Of a stretch of DNA of 64,000 nucleotides, positions 51,097 to 59,756 are shown piece after piece; the first letter of the stretch is position 1; each line of letters opens with the position of its first letter. A model generated the notes under the pieces. It was given only the letters and a program-made list of their open reading frames with translations. It ran no database searches and was not told where the DNA came from. The position numbers and the translations under genes were made by a program. Origin of the DNA: Streptomyces spinoverrucosus (GTDB lineage Bacteria; Actinomycetota; Actinomycetes; Streptomycetales; Streptomycetaceae); NCBI RefSeq assembly GCF_006539505.1, contig NZ_BJND01000016.1:1-64000 (forward strand). The letters run 5' to 3'.

Positions 51097-51813
51097 ATGT
51101 CTGATGCTGCGCAGCCCACCGCTGCCGAGGTACGCGCCGCCGCCGAGGCGGTCAAGACCGCGCTCGACCGTCATCTCGCGGCGGTCGAACGCAGGTCGGG
51201 AGAGGACGACCCGGCCGTCTACGAGGCGTTCAACCAGCTGGCCGCGGCCGCAGAGGTGTACGACGAGCTGCTCTACGACCGTTATGACGAGGTCACGCCC
51301 TTCGAGATCCCGGGTGCGGAGGACACGCTGCCGCCGTACACCGGGCCCGAGGAACCGAACGCCCTGAGTGTGCTGATCCGCCGCGACTACGCGGTGGCGG
51401 AGCCACAGCGACTGCTGGCGCAGGCCCAGCGGATCGAGGCGGCGGACGAGGACAGTACGGACACGGAGGGCGCGAGCACGGTCCACGGGGCGTTGGGCAT
51501 CCTCTTCGGTGAGTTCGAACCGGACGAGATCGCCTCCCGGCACAAGGAGTTCGGCCTGGAGGAGGGCGACTCCACGCTGTGGGTCGCGGCGGCGGAGGAA
51601 CCGGCCGACCCCGGCGAGTGGCTGGAGGCCCCGTTCGAGAACGTCGACCCGCAGAGCGTGGTCTGCCGCTTCGACGTCAGCGCCGTGTTCGACGAGGACG
51701 AGCCGGACGACGACGAGGACGATCCCGACGACCCCGAAGATCTGGAGGACGACCTCGACCTGGACGAGGACGAGGAAGAGGACCTGGAACCCCTGGACGC
51801 GGACCGCCGCTGA
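51097..51813 (+). CDS. Conserved protein with long acidic C-terminal tail
   Basis: 238 aa from ATG 51097. The N-terminal two thirds are helical and neutral (TALDRHLAAVERRSGEDDPA, YDELLYDRYDEVTPFEIPGA); the last ~45 residues are almost all Asp/Glu. No enzyme motif is recognised. TAGCGT at 51084-51089 ends 7 nt before the ATG, so the message is probably leaderless. A convincing terminator follows. Confidence 0.82.
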   Translation: MSDAAQPTAAEVRAAAEAVKTALDRHLAAVERRSGEDDPAVYEAFNQLAAAAEVYDELLYDRYDEVTPFEIPGAEDTLPPYTGPEEPNALSVLIRRDYAVAEPQRLLAQAQRIEAADEDSTDTEGASTVHGALGILFGEFEPDEIASRHKEFGLEEGDSTLWVAAAEEPADPGEWLEAPFENVDPQSVVCRFDVSAVFDEDEPDDDEDDPDDPEDLEDDLDLDEDEEEDLEPLDADRR

Positions 51814-51834
51814 CCAGGCACGCAGCGAACGGCA

Positions 51835-51874
51835 GGCGGCAGCCACGGGGACACCCCCGTGGCTGCCGCCTTTT
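51835..51874 (+). terminator. Terminator between the acidic-tail and RecD2-like genes
   Basis: Perfect 16-bp stem GGCGGCAGCCACGGGG / CCCCGTGGCTGCCGCC (51835-51850 and 51855-51870) with a 4-nt loop, then TTTT on the plus strand. It terminates the acidic-tail gene; the convergent gene ends 13 nt further on. Confidence 0.92.
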
Positions 51875-51886
51875 GCCGGGGTCGGC

Positions 51887-54169
51887 TCAGGGCACCTCCG
51901 CCGCCACCTGCGCCCCGAGAAGCCCCGGCAGCCGAGTCGTCCGCGGCTTCGCCGAGACCTCCGCGACCGCCTTCGGCAGGGCCTGTTCCACACCGTGGAC
52001 CACCGACAGGTGGCGCTCCGCGCGGCCGAACGCCGTGTACACCCAGGGGCGGCTCAACGCCTGCGCGGCGTCGCCGGGCAGGACCGCGACCACCGCGGGC
52101 CACCGGGTCCCCACCGCCTGGTGCGCGGTGAGGGCCCAGCCGTGGCGTACGGAGTGCTCCACCCGCTCCTTCGGTACGACCACGGCGTCCCCGGCGCACG
52201 ACAGGTGCAGCCCCTCGGCGTCGGCCTTGACCACGTGGCCGGGGAGCGTACGGCCCGGCGCGGGGGAGTAGGCGATGCGGTCCCCGGGGTCGAAGCCGCC
52301 GAAGCGTCCGGGGCCGGGGTTGAGCCGCTCCTTCAGCGCGGCGTTCAGTGCCCGCGTCCCCGCCGCGCCCCCGTGCCCCGGCGTGATGACCACCGTCTGC
52401 TCCGGGGGTACGCCGATGGCGCGCGGCACCGAGTCGGCGACGAGCTGCACGGTCCGGTGCACGGCCTCGCCCGCGTCGCGCACCGGCACGATCACGACCT
52501 CCTTGCCGGGCGCCTCGACCTGGAGCAGCTCGCCCACACCGACCCCGGACACCAGCTCTCCCAGCGGGCCGGGATCGGGCCGCCGCGAGGCGATGTGGGG
52601 GCACTTGCGCACCGCCAGCAGATCCGCGAAGACCCGCCCGGGGCCGATGGACCACAGCACCCCCGGATCCCCGGCCAGCACCAGCCGCGCCCCGTCCGGC
52701 AGTGACTCGACCAGCAGCGCGGCCGTCTCCACATCGAGCTGGGGCGCGTCGAGTACGACGAGCAGATCGAGGGCGAGCGCGCCGTCCGCGTCCCGGCCCG
52801 GCCCCTCCGCCCCGGACAGCTGCCCGGCGACCGTGGTCACCCCGGCCTCCGGCCCGCCCACCAGCGCCGAGAACTGCCCCCGGCCGACGGGACTGTGCGC
52901 GGCGGCCCACACCCGCAGGCCGAGCCCCCGCGCCGCCCGCACCAGCTCCGCCGCCTCGGCCCGGGACGCCTCCCCGCCGGTGTGCAGCACCAGCCCGTGC
53001 CCGGCGACCGCCCGGATCAACTCGGCGGCCGCCCCCTGGGTGCCGGCCGCTGCCCGCTCCCACGCCTCGGCCGAACCGTCCTCCTTCGGCGCGGAGTTGA
53101 TCAACCGGGCCAGACCGTCGGCCAGGCTCTCCTCCGCGAGCGCGTACCGCTCCAGCCCGACGAGGACCCGGACAGGACGCTCCTCGCCCTCGCCCTCGTC
53201 CTCCTCCAGCCCGTCCTGGAATGCCAGGGCATCGCCCTCGGCGAGCGCCCCCTGCACGGCCTCCTCCGGGTCCGGCACCCCCCGCTGCTCCAGCGCGGCG
53301 GTCAGCGCAGGCATCTCCAGCGCGGTGTGCCCGGCGAGCGCCGCCTGCTCCAGCAGCCACACGGTGACCGCCCGCCCCCGCCGCTCGTCGTCGGGCCCGC
53401 ACTCCGCCCCCAGCAGCGCCCGCGCGAAACCGTCGGCCTGCTCCGGCCGCACACCGCCGACCCGCAGCAACTGCCAGGGATCGGCCCGTAGCAGCTCCTC
53501 GGCGCCCTCACCCAGCACCGTCGCGACCGGCACGGCGAGCGTCTCGGGAGCACCGCCCTCGCTCAGCACCCGCCGCACGCCCTCGACGACCTCGGGCGCG
53601 GGCGCGCCCGCCGCGACCGGCGCCACGGGCTGCGTCCGTCGTACCGGCTCCGGGGCCTGCCGCCGGGGCGGCGGCTCCTCGAACACGGTCGCGGGCGGCT
53701 TCTCCCCGCTCTCCACCGCACGCACGGCCGCGAGCAGTTCGGCGGCCTTCCCGCTGAGCTTCGCACCGGCCTCGACGGGCCCCTGCCGCTCCGCCTTGCG
53801 CCGCTCGATCCGCTCCCGCTCCACCCGCTGAGCCACCAACTCGGCCTCGGCCTCAGAGAGCTCACGGCCTCCGGCATCCGCCTCGGCCTTCCCGGCGTCC
53901 GCAGCGTCGGCCCCGGCGTCCGCCTCGGCCTTGCCGGCGTCCGCAGCGTCGGCCCCGGCGTCCGCCTCGGTCTCCCCGGCGTCCGCAGCCTCGCTCGCAG
54001 CGTCCGACAGCTCCCCACCCCCGGCACTCGACGCCTCCGCCTGCTCACCAATCCCGCTGCTCCCAGGCGCCCCCGACACCACACCGCCCCCGGCATCCGC
54101 AGCCTCGGTCTCCGCGGCGTCCGGCTTCCTCGGCTCGGCGTCCTCGGTGGTCTCCGGCTCCGTGCTCAC
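51887..54169 (-). CDS. RecD2-like helix-hairpin-helix protein with degenerate ATPase motifs
   Basis: A 760-aa protein. The N-terminal ~130 residues are an acidic repeat region (AGADAADAGKAEAD twice). Then comes ADPWQLLRVGGVRPEQADGF, matching the helix-hairpin-helix part of RecD2, and a two-domain helicase body with LVLAGDPGVLWSIGPGRVFADL, LTAHQAVGTRWPAVVAVLP and YTAFGRAERHLSVV, equivalents of helicase motifs III-VI. The Walker A region reads HTGGEASRAEAAEL (from residue 396) instead of TGGPGTGKT, and Walker B reads VVLDAPQ, so the catalytic Lys and Glu are lost. Probably a non-hydrolysing DNA-binding relative. Its start overlaps the preceding gene's stop by 4 nt. Confidence 0.82.
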   Translation of the reverse strand: MSTEPETTEDAEPRKPDAAETEAADAGGGVVSGAPGSSGIGEQAEASSAGGGELSDAASEAADAGETEADAGADAADAGKAEADAGADAADAGKAEADAGGRELSEAEAELVAQRVERERIERRKAERQGPVEAGAKLSGKAAELLAAVRAVESGEKPPATVFEEPPPRRQAPEPVRRTQPVAPVAAGAPAPEVVEGVRRVLSEGGAPETLAVPVATVLGEGAEELLRADPWQLLRVGGVRPEQADGFARALLGAECGPDDERRGRAVTVWLLEQAALAGHTALEMPALTAALEQRGVPDPEEAVQGALAEGDALAFQDGLEEDEGEGEERPVRVLVGLERYALAEESLADGLARLINSAPKEDGSAEAWERAAAGTQGAAAELIRAVAGHGLVLHTGGEASRAEAAELVRAARGLGLRVWAAAHSPVGRGQFSALVGGPEAGVTTVAGQLSGAEGPGRDADGALALDLLVVLDAPQLDVETAALLVESLPDGARLVLAGDPGVLWSIGPGRVFADLLAVRKCPHIASRRPDPGPLGELVSGVGVGELLQVEAPGKEVVIVPVRDAGEAVHRTVQLVADSVPRAIGVPPEQTVVITPGHGGAAGTRALNAALKERLNPGPGRFGGFDPGDRIAYSPAPGRTLPGHVVKADAEGLHLSCAGDAVVVPKERVEHSVRHGWALTAHQAVGTRWPAVVAVLPGDAAQALSRPWVYTAFGRAERHLSVVHGVEQALPKAVAEVSAKPRTTRLPGLLGAQVAAEVP

Positions 54170-55152
54170 AGCGTGCTCCAGTCGTGATCGGGATAGCGGT
54201 GCACAGGCGCCGACACATCGTCGAGCGCCCGGCAGATCTCGTCAGGAAGACTAAGCGCCTCCACTGACAATGCCGCCGTGAGCTGCTGCGAGGTGCGCGC
54301 ACCGACGATCGGCGCCGCCACGCCGGGCCGGTCCCGCACCCACGCGAGGGCCACTTGGAGCGGCGTGACCGCCAGCCCGTCCGCCGCCGTCGTCACGGCG
54401 TCCACGATGCGGCTCGCGGTGTCGTCGAGGTACGGCTCGACGAAGGGCGCCAGATGTTCCGAGGCCCCCCGCGAGTCCGGCGGCAGGGCGTTGCCCCGGT
54501 ACTTGCCGGTCAGCACACCCCGCCCCAGCGGCGACGACGGCAACATCCCGATGCCCAGGTCCAGCGCGGCCGGCAGCACCTCCCGCTCGACGCCGCGCTG
54601 CAGCAGCGAGTACTCCATCTGCGTACTGGCCAGCCTCGTCCGCACCCCGGGCGCCGCCAGCTGCCAGGTCGCCGCCTTCGCCAGCTGCCAGCCGCAGAAG
54701 TTGGAGACCCCCGCGTACCGCGCCCGCCCGCTGCTCACCGCCAGGTCCAGCGCGTGGAGCGTCTCCTCCAGCGGGGTGTCCGGGTCGTAGGCGTGGATGT
54801 GCCACAGGTCCACGTAGTCCGTGCCGAGCCGGGCGAGCGAGGCGTCGAGCGCGGCCAGCAGATGCCCCCGCGACCCGTCGAACCGCCGGTCCGGGTCCGG
54901 CACGCTCCCGGCCTTGGTCGACAGCACCAGGTCCCGTCGCGGCACGAGCCCTTCTATGAGCCGCCCGAGCAGGTACTCGGCCTCGCCATCCCCGTAGACG
55001 TCGGCGGTGTCCACGAGCGTCCCGCCCGCTTCCCAGAACGTCTTCAGCAGGTCCGCGGCATCATGCTCATCGGTGTCCCGCCCCCAGGTCAGGGTGCCGA
55101 GTCCGATCCGGGACACACGCAGGCCGGTACGGCCGAGATGCCTCTGCTCCAT
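54166..55152 (-). CDS. Aldo/keto reductase
   Basis: A 328-aa TIM-barrel reductase: MEQRHLGRTGLRVSRIGLG, LVDTADVYGDGEAEY (catalytic Asp and Tyr), VLSTKAG (Lys), LWHIHAYDP (His), NADPH-binding end PIVGARTSQQL. Substrate unknown. It shares only family features with the reductase at 40530-41549. It overlaps the RecD2-like gene by 4 nt, so the two are co-translated despite unrelated roles. Confidence 0.9.
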   Translation of the reverse strand: MEQRHLGRTGLRVSRIGLGTLTWGRDTDEHDAADLLKTFWEAGGTLVDTADVYGDGEAEYLLGRLIEGLVPRRDLVLSTKAGSVPDPDRRFDGSRGHLLAALDASLARLGTDYVDLWHIHAYDPDTPLEETLHALDLAVSSGRARYAGVSNFCGWQLAKAATWQLAAPGVRTRLASTQMEYSLLQRGVEREVLPAALDLGIGMLPSSPLGRGVLTGKYRGNALPPDSRGASEHLAPFVEPYLDDTASRIVDAVTTAADGLAVTPLQVALAWVRDRPGVAAPIVGARTSQQLTAALSVEALSLPDEICRALDDVSAPVHRYPDHDWSTL

Positions 55153-55277
55153 GTCCGCCGAGATTACTGGCCAGAACTGGTGCCGTGGGTTGCCTGTGGA
55201 CAACCGATTTCGCTGATCCGGCCCCCACGCTAAGGTCGACGCCACAAGGGACGTTACTGATCAGTAAGGGGAAGGCC

Positions 55278-56333
55278 ATGCAGCTCGGGATCAACCTCGG
55301 CTACTGGGGCGCCGGAATGGACGCGGACAACCTCGCCGTGGCCCAGGAGGCCGACCGCCTCGGATACGCCGTCTGCTGGGCCGCCGAGGCCTACGGCTCC
55401 GACGCCGCCACCGTGCTCAGCTGGGTCGCCGCCCAGACGGAACGCATCGACGTCGGCTCGGCCATCTTCCAGATCCCGGCACGCCAGCCCGCGATGACCG
55501 CGATGACCGCCGCCACCCTGGACTCGCTGTCCGGCGGCCGGTTCCGCCTCGGCCTCGGCGTCTCAGGACCGCAGGTCTCCGAGGGCTGGTACGGCGTCAA
55601 GTTCGACAAGCCGCTGTCCCGCACGCGCGAGTACGTCGAGATCGTCCGCAAGGCCATGACCCGCGAGCGCCTCTCCTACGACGGCGAGCACTGGACGCTT
55701 CCCCTCCCCGGCGGCCCCGGCAAGCCGATCAAGCTCACCGTCCACCCGCAGCGCGAGCACATCCCGCTGTACATCGCCGCGATCGGCCCCAAGAACCTGG
55801 AACAGACCGGCGAGATCGCCGACGGCGCCCTGCTGATCTTCCCGTCCGCCGGCCACCTGGAGGACACCGCGATCAAGTACCTGCGCGCGGGCCGCGAGAA
55901 GGTCGGCCGGACCATGGACGGCTTCGACGTCTGCCCGACCCTCCCGCTCGCCGTCGGCGACGACAAGGACATCACTGCCCTCGCCGACACCTTCCGCCCC
56001 TACACCGCCCTGTACGTCGGCGGCATGGGCAGCCCGAAGCAGAACTTCTACAACCAGCTCGCCCGGCGCATGGGCTACGAGCAGCAGGCCGCCGAGATCC
56101 AGGACAAGTACCTCTCCGGTGACAAGCAGGGCGCCGCGGTCGCCGTACCGCACGAGCTGATCGACCAGACCACGCTGCTCGGCTCCGTGGAGCGCATCGC
56201 CGACCGGATGAAGGCCTACGCGGCGGCCGGGGTCACGACGCTGTCGCTGGCGCCCGCCGGTTTCACGCTGGAGGAGCGGCTCGCCTCGCTGCGGGCGGGT
56301 TCCGAGGCGCTGGAGCGGGCCGGGCTCGCGTAA
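55278..56333 (+). CDS. LLM class F420-dependent oxidoreductase
   Basis: A 351-aa luciferase-like TIM-barrel protein: MQLGINLGYWGAGMDADNLA, CWAAEAYGSDAATVLSWVA, IDVGSAIFQIPARQPAMTAM, LSGGRFRLGLGVSGPQVSEG, the pattern of actinobacterial F420 enzymes. It uses coenzyme F420 to reduce or oxidise an unknown substrate. ATG 55278 has AAGGGGAAGG just upstream. It is a monocistronic core gene with its own terminator. Confidence 0.9.
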   Translation: MQLGINLGYWGAGMDADNLAVAQEADRLGYAVCWAAEAYGSDAATVLSWVAAQTERIDVGSAIFQIPARQPAMTAMTAATLDSLSGGRFRLGLGVSGPQVSEGWYGVKFDKPLSRTREYVEIVRKAMTRERLSYDGEHWTLPLPGGPGKPIKLTVHPQREHIPLYIAAIGPKNLEQTGEIADGALLIFPSAGHLEDTAIKYLRAGREKVGRTMDGFDVCPTLPLAVGDDKDITALADTFRPYTALYVGGMGSPKQNFYNQLARRMGYEQQAAEIQDKYLSGDKQGAAVAVPHELIDQTTLLGSVERIADRMKAYAAAGVTTLSLAPAGFTLEERLASLRAGSEALERAGLA

Positions 56334-56362
56334 CGCGTCGTAGCGCCGCCGGAGAAGTCTCC

Positions 56363-56405
56363 ACGGCCGTGGTGGGGGCTCGGGGGTCTTCCCCGCCACG
56401 GCCGT
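56363..56405 (+). terminator. Hairpin terminator after the F420-type oxidoreductase
   Basis: A 15-bp stem, ACGGCCGTGGTGGGG at 56363-56377 and CCCCGCCACGGCCGT at 56391-56405, with one G-U pair and a 13-nt loop. Confidence 0.75.
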
Positions 56406-56477
56406 CACCGGGAACAACGCGCCGACCAGCGCGCGGTTACGCTCCCGACGCGCCCCCGTCAGTCCATCTTTCGGTGG

Positions 56478-56494
56478 AGTTGTCCGACACAACT
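56478..56494. promoter_or_regulatory. 17-bp inverted repeat upstream of the ferritin-like gene
   Basis: AGTTGT-N5-ACAACT, centred about 75 nt upstream of the ATG at 56561. It stands out in the GC-rich background and could be the operator of a redox- or metal-responsive regulator. A possible -35 TTGACT lies at 56519-56524, without a good -10. Confidence 0.4.
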
Positions 56495-56560
56495 GTTGCC
56501 CTGGGACAGCGCGAGCATTTGACTCGTTCTTTGCGGAATTCTGCAGAGAGGTGCTCTCAG

Positions 56561-57349
56561 ATGCTTTCGGCCAAGAGTCTGTTCCAGGAGATCCTCGACA
56601 ACGACCAGTCGTTCCGGCTGTTCTGCTCCATCGCGGCCAGCGGTGAGGCGCAGGGCGGCTGGGAGAACGCCCGGATCGCCGCGCTCGTGCCCGCGAGCGA
56701 GCGCGACCTCGCCCCCAAGATCACCCGCCATGGCGCGGACGAGGACAAGCACGGGCGGATCTTCAACGCGCTGCTGAAGAAGCGCGGCCTCGAACCCGTC
56801 GAGGTCCCGCCGGACACCGACTACACGATGCTGCTGGAGAAGCAGGGCATCGGCCTCGCACACGAGAAGCTCAAGGCGGACCAGCCGCTCACCGTGCAGG
56901 ACATCATCACGTACCTCGCACACAGCCGCGTCACCGAACAGCGCGCCGCCGACCAGATGGTGATGCTCAAGAAGTACTTCGTGGACCACCCGGTCGTCGG
57001 CAGGGCGGTCCGGATGATCTCCAACGACGAGGACAACCACCTCGCCTACACCCACGAGGAACTGCTGCGCTTCGCCGGCGCCGGACACGGCCGCCACATC
57101 CAGCGCACCCTGCGCGAGACCGCCCTCGCCGAGATCCGCGTCTACCGGGACGTCAGCCTCGCGGTCATGGCCCGCATGGGCCGCATCCTCGGCTGGTCCC
57201 GGCCGAAGGCCGCGGTGCTCGCGTTCGGCATCCACGCCGTGTACTGCTACGAGCGGCTCGGCGGCTGGCGGCGCATGGTGACCCTGAAGATGCCCGACCG
57301 CCGCAACGCCCTCGGCGGCCCGGCCACCGCCGCCCCCGAGTTCGCCTGA
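56561..57349 (+). CDS. Ferritin-like di-iron domain protein
   Basis: A 262-aa, all-helical protein with a repeated E...ExxH-like pattern: AASGEAQGGWENARI, HGADEDKHGRIFN, SRVTEQRAADQM, and NDEDNHLAYTHEEL, which fits four-helix-bundle ligands of a di-iron centre. A more hydrophobic helix follows near residue 200. Likely a cytoplasmic oxidase or oxygenase or a stress protein; substrate unknown. GAGAGG lies about 9 nt before the ATG. Confidence 0.8.
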   Translation: MLSAKSLFQEILDNDQSFRLFCSIAASGEAQGGWENARIAALVPASERDLAPKITRHGADEDKHGRIFNALLKKRGLEPVEVPPDTDYTMLLEKQGIGLAHEKLKADQPLTVQDIITYLAHSRVTEQRAADQMVMLKKYFVDHPVVGRAVRMISNDEDNHLAYTHEELLRFAGAGHGRHIQRTLRETALAEIRVYRDVSLAVMARMGRILGWSRPKAAVLAFGIHAVYCYERLGGWRRMVTLKMPDRRNALGGPATAAPEFA

Positions 57350-57480
57350 GCGGGTCCCGCCGCGCTGTACGGGCCCGCCCACCCGAGGGGGCGCGGACGT
57401 ACGGCGCGGCGGAACTACGGCAGCGGTGAGCTGTCGCTCGAAGACTTGGAACTCTCCTCCCTGCGCCTACCCTGGGCCGC

Positions 57481-58167
57481 ATGCCCACGCTGATCCTCGT
57501 CCGGCACGGACGCTCCACCGCCAACACCGAGGGACTGCTCGCCGGCTGGACGCCCGGCGTCGCCCTCGACGAGCGCGGCGCCGCGCAGGCCGCCGCACTG
57601 CCCGGGCGGCTCGCCGAGCTGCCGATCGCCGAGATCGTCACCAGCCCGCTGCAGCGCTGCCAGGAGACGATCCGGCCGCTGCTCGACGCCCGCCCCGAGC
57701 TGCGCGTCCACACCGACGAGCGGATCGGGGAGTGCCACTACGGCGACTGGTCCGGGCGCAAGCTCGCCGAGCTCAAGGACGAACCCCTGATGGAGGTGGT
57801 GCAGGCGCACCCGACGGCGGCCGTCTTCCCGGGCGGTGAGTCGATGCGGGCGATGCAGCACCGGGCCGCGGAGGCGGTACGGGAGTGGAACGCGCGCGTG
57901 GAGCGCGATCACGGCGCCGACGCCGTGTACCTGATGTGCTCGCACGGGGACATCATCAAGGCCCTCGTCGCCGACGCACTCGGACTTCATCTCGACCTGT
58001 TCCAGCGGATTTCCGTAGAACCCTGTTCCATCACCGCCATCCGTTACACCCGTCTGAGGCCGTTTCTCGTGCGCCTCGGGGACACCGGCGACTTCGCGTC
58101 CCTGGTGCCCCGCGAGGAACCGCCCGGCGGGGACGCACCTGTCGGGGGCGGTGCGGGCGCACCGTGA
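57481..58167 (+). CDS. Histidine phosphatase family protein (phosphoglycerate mutase-like)
   Basis: A 228-aa protein with LILVRHGRSTANTEG carrying the phospho-acceptor His, SPLQRCQETIRP, the catalytic Glu in GECHYGDWSG, and the second His in MCSHGDIIKAL. This is the MSMEG_4193-type actinobacterial phosphatase. Upstream, TTGGAA (57446-57451), 16 nt, TACCCT (57468-57473) and 7 nt to the ATG make a good leaderless promoter. It begins a run of conserved genes up to mshC. Confidence 0.92.
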   Translation: MPTLILVRHGRSTANTEGLLAGWTPGVALDERGAAQAAALPGRLAELPIAEIVTSPLQRCQETIRPLLDARPELRVHTDERIGECHYGDWSGRKLAELKDEPLMEVVQAHPTAAVFPGGESMRAMQHRAAEAVREWNARVERDHGADAVYLMCSHGDIIKALVADALGLHLDLFQRISVEPCSITAIRYTRLRPFLVRLGDTGDFASLVPREEPPGGDAPVGGGAGAP

Positions 58168-58288
58168 TCGTCGGCCGCAGTAGGGTGAAGCGGTCGCAGT
58201 AACGCCGTACTTGTCCGCAGCCGAGCGTCCGCACGGCGGCCGGTCGGTCCCGATGTCGATGTCGACCCACGATCAATGGAGACAGGAC

Positions 58289-58879
58289 GTGTCCCGTCAG
58301 GTGTTCCTCTACGACCCCCCGGACCGCTTCGTGGCCGGTACGGTCGGACTGCCCGGGCGCCGTACCTTCTTCCTCCAGGCCATCGCAGGCTCCCGGGTGA
58401 CCAGCGTGGCTCTGGAGAAGACTCAGGTCGCAGCGCTCGCCGAGCGCATGGACGAGCTGCTCGACGAGGTGGTGCGGCGCAGCGGCGGCAACGCCGCCGT
58501 GCCGGCCGTGGCCCCCGCCGAGATCACCGACAGCGCCCCGCTGGAGACCCCCATCGAGGAGGAGTTCCGGGTCGGCACCATGGCCCTCGCCTGGGACGGC
58601 GAGGAACAGCGCATGATCGTCGAGGCGCAGGCGCTGGTGGAGCTCGACGCCGACACCGAGGAGGACCTCGCCGAGGCCGAGGAGCGGCTCCTCCAGGACG
58701 AGGAGAACGGGCCCCCGATGCTGCGGGTCCGGCTCACCGGCGCGCAGGCCCGCGCCTTCGCAAAGCGCGCCCTCGACGTCGTCAACGCCGGCCGGCCGCC
58801 CTGCCCGCTGTGCAGTCTGCCGCTCGACCCGGAAGGACACGTATGTCCGCGCCAGAACGGATACCGCCGCGGAGCATGA
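58289..58879 (+). CDS. DUF3090 family protein
   Basis: A 196-aa protein starting VSRQVFLYDPPDRFVAGTVG and ending with a Cys-rich block CPLCSLPLDPEGHVCPRQNG, the DUF3090 signature, whose Cys residues could bind zinc. GTG 58289 follows GGAGACAGG. Its end overlaps the SCO1664-family gene by 37 nt. The phosphatase, DUF3090 and SCO1664-family trio is conserved in actinobacteria next to mshC; a shared role in thiol or cofactor metabolism is possible but unproven. Confidence 0.92.
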   Translation: MSRQVFLYDPPDRFVAGTVGLPGRRTFFLQAIAGSRVTSVALEKTQVAALAERMDELLDEVVRRSGGNAAVPAVAPAEITDSAPLETPIEEEFRVGTMALAWDGEEQRMIVEAQALVELDADTEEDLAEAEERLLQDEENGPPMLRVRLTGAQARAFAKRALDVVNAGRPPCPLCSLPLDPEGHVCPRQNGYRRGA

Positions 58880-59661
58880 CCTCCGAGGAGCTGCTCGCCA
58901 CCGGTGAGCTGACCGTGCGCGGACGCATCCGGGACGCCTCCAACGCGGCCCTGTACTGCACGGTCGCGTACGACGGCCAGGAGGCCACCTGCGTCTACAA
59001 GCCCGTCGCGGGGGAGCGGCCCCTGTGGGACTTCCCCGACGGGACCCTGGCCCAGCGCGAGGTCGCCGCGTACGAGGTCTCCGAGGTGACCGGCTGGGGC
59101 CTGGTCCCGCCCACCGTGCTGCGCGACGGGCCGTACGGCGAGGGCATGTGCCAGCTGTGGGTCGAGGCGCGGCCTGACGCCGAGCTGCTCGCCCTCGTCG
59201 ACGCCGAGGAGCCCGCCCCCGGCTGGAAGGCGATCGGCTTCGCCGAGGTCGGCGACGGGAAGACCGCGCTGCTGGTGCACGCCGACGACGAGCGGCTGCG
59301 GCGGCTCGCCGTGCTCGACGCCGTGATCAACAACGCCGACCGCAAGGGCGGCCATCTGCTGCCGACCGGGGACGGACGGCTGTACGGCATCGACCACGGG
59401 GTCACCTTCAACGTCGAGAACAAGCTGCGCACCCTCCTGTGGGGCTGGGCCGGTGAGCCGCTCACCGCGGAGGCCGTGGAGGTCCTCCAGCGGCTCCAGC
59501 GCGAGCTGAAGGCGGACGGGCCGCTCGCCGAGCGGCTGGGCGCGCTGATCACCGATGCCGAGCTCGACGCCACCCGCGCGCGGGTCGACGTACTGCTCGC
59601 CACCGGGACGCATCCCGAGCCGAACGGGGAGTGGCCCGCGATTCCCTGGCCGCCGGTGTGA
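58843..59661 (+). CDS. SCO1664 family protein
   Basis: A 272-aa protein: TVAYDGQEATCVYKPVAGER and WDFPDGTLAQREVAAYEVSE resemble the nucleotide-binding lobe of phosphatidylinositol-kinase-like folds, and DAVINNADRKGGHLL plus YGIDHGVTFN resemble the catalytic loop and DH/DF motif. It may therefore be a kinase-like enzyme. ATG 58843 has GGAAGGA upstream; ATG 58876 is an alternative that would remove most of the overlap. Confidence 0.9.
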   Translation: MSAPERIPPRSMTSEELLATGELTVRGRIRDASNAALYCTVAYDGQEATCVYKPVAGERPLWDFPDGTLAQREVAAYEVSEVTGWGLVPPTVLRDGPYGEGMCQLWVEARPDAELLALVDAEEPAPGWKAIGFAEVGDGKTALLVHADDERLRRLAVLDAVINNADRKGGHLLPTGDGRLYGIDHGVTFNVENKLRTLLWGWAGEPLTAEAVEVLQRLQRELKADGPLAERLGALITDAELDATRARVDVLLATGTHPEPNGEWPAIPWPPV

Positions 59662-59670
59662 CGGGCACAT

Positions 59671-59701
59671 CCGGGGAGATCGCGCAAGGGTGCCTCCCCG
59701 G
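59671..59701 (+). terminator. Weak hairpin before mshC
   Basis: CCGGGGAG / CTCCCCGG arms (59671-59678 and 59694-59701) with a 15-nt loop, no T-run, just after the SCO1664-family stop. It may be an attenuating terminator. Confidence 0.35.
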
Positions 59702-59756
59702 CCATCCCGCCTGGTCCGGTTCGTATACGGAACTCCAGTCCGGTTAGGCTCAAGAC

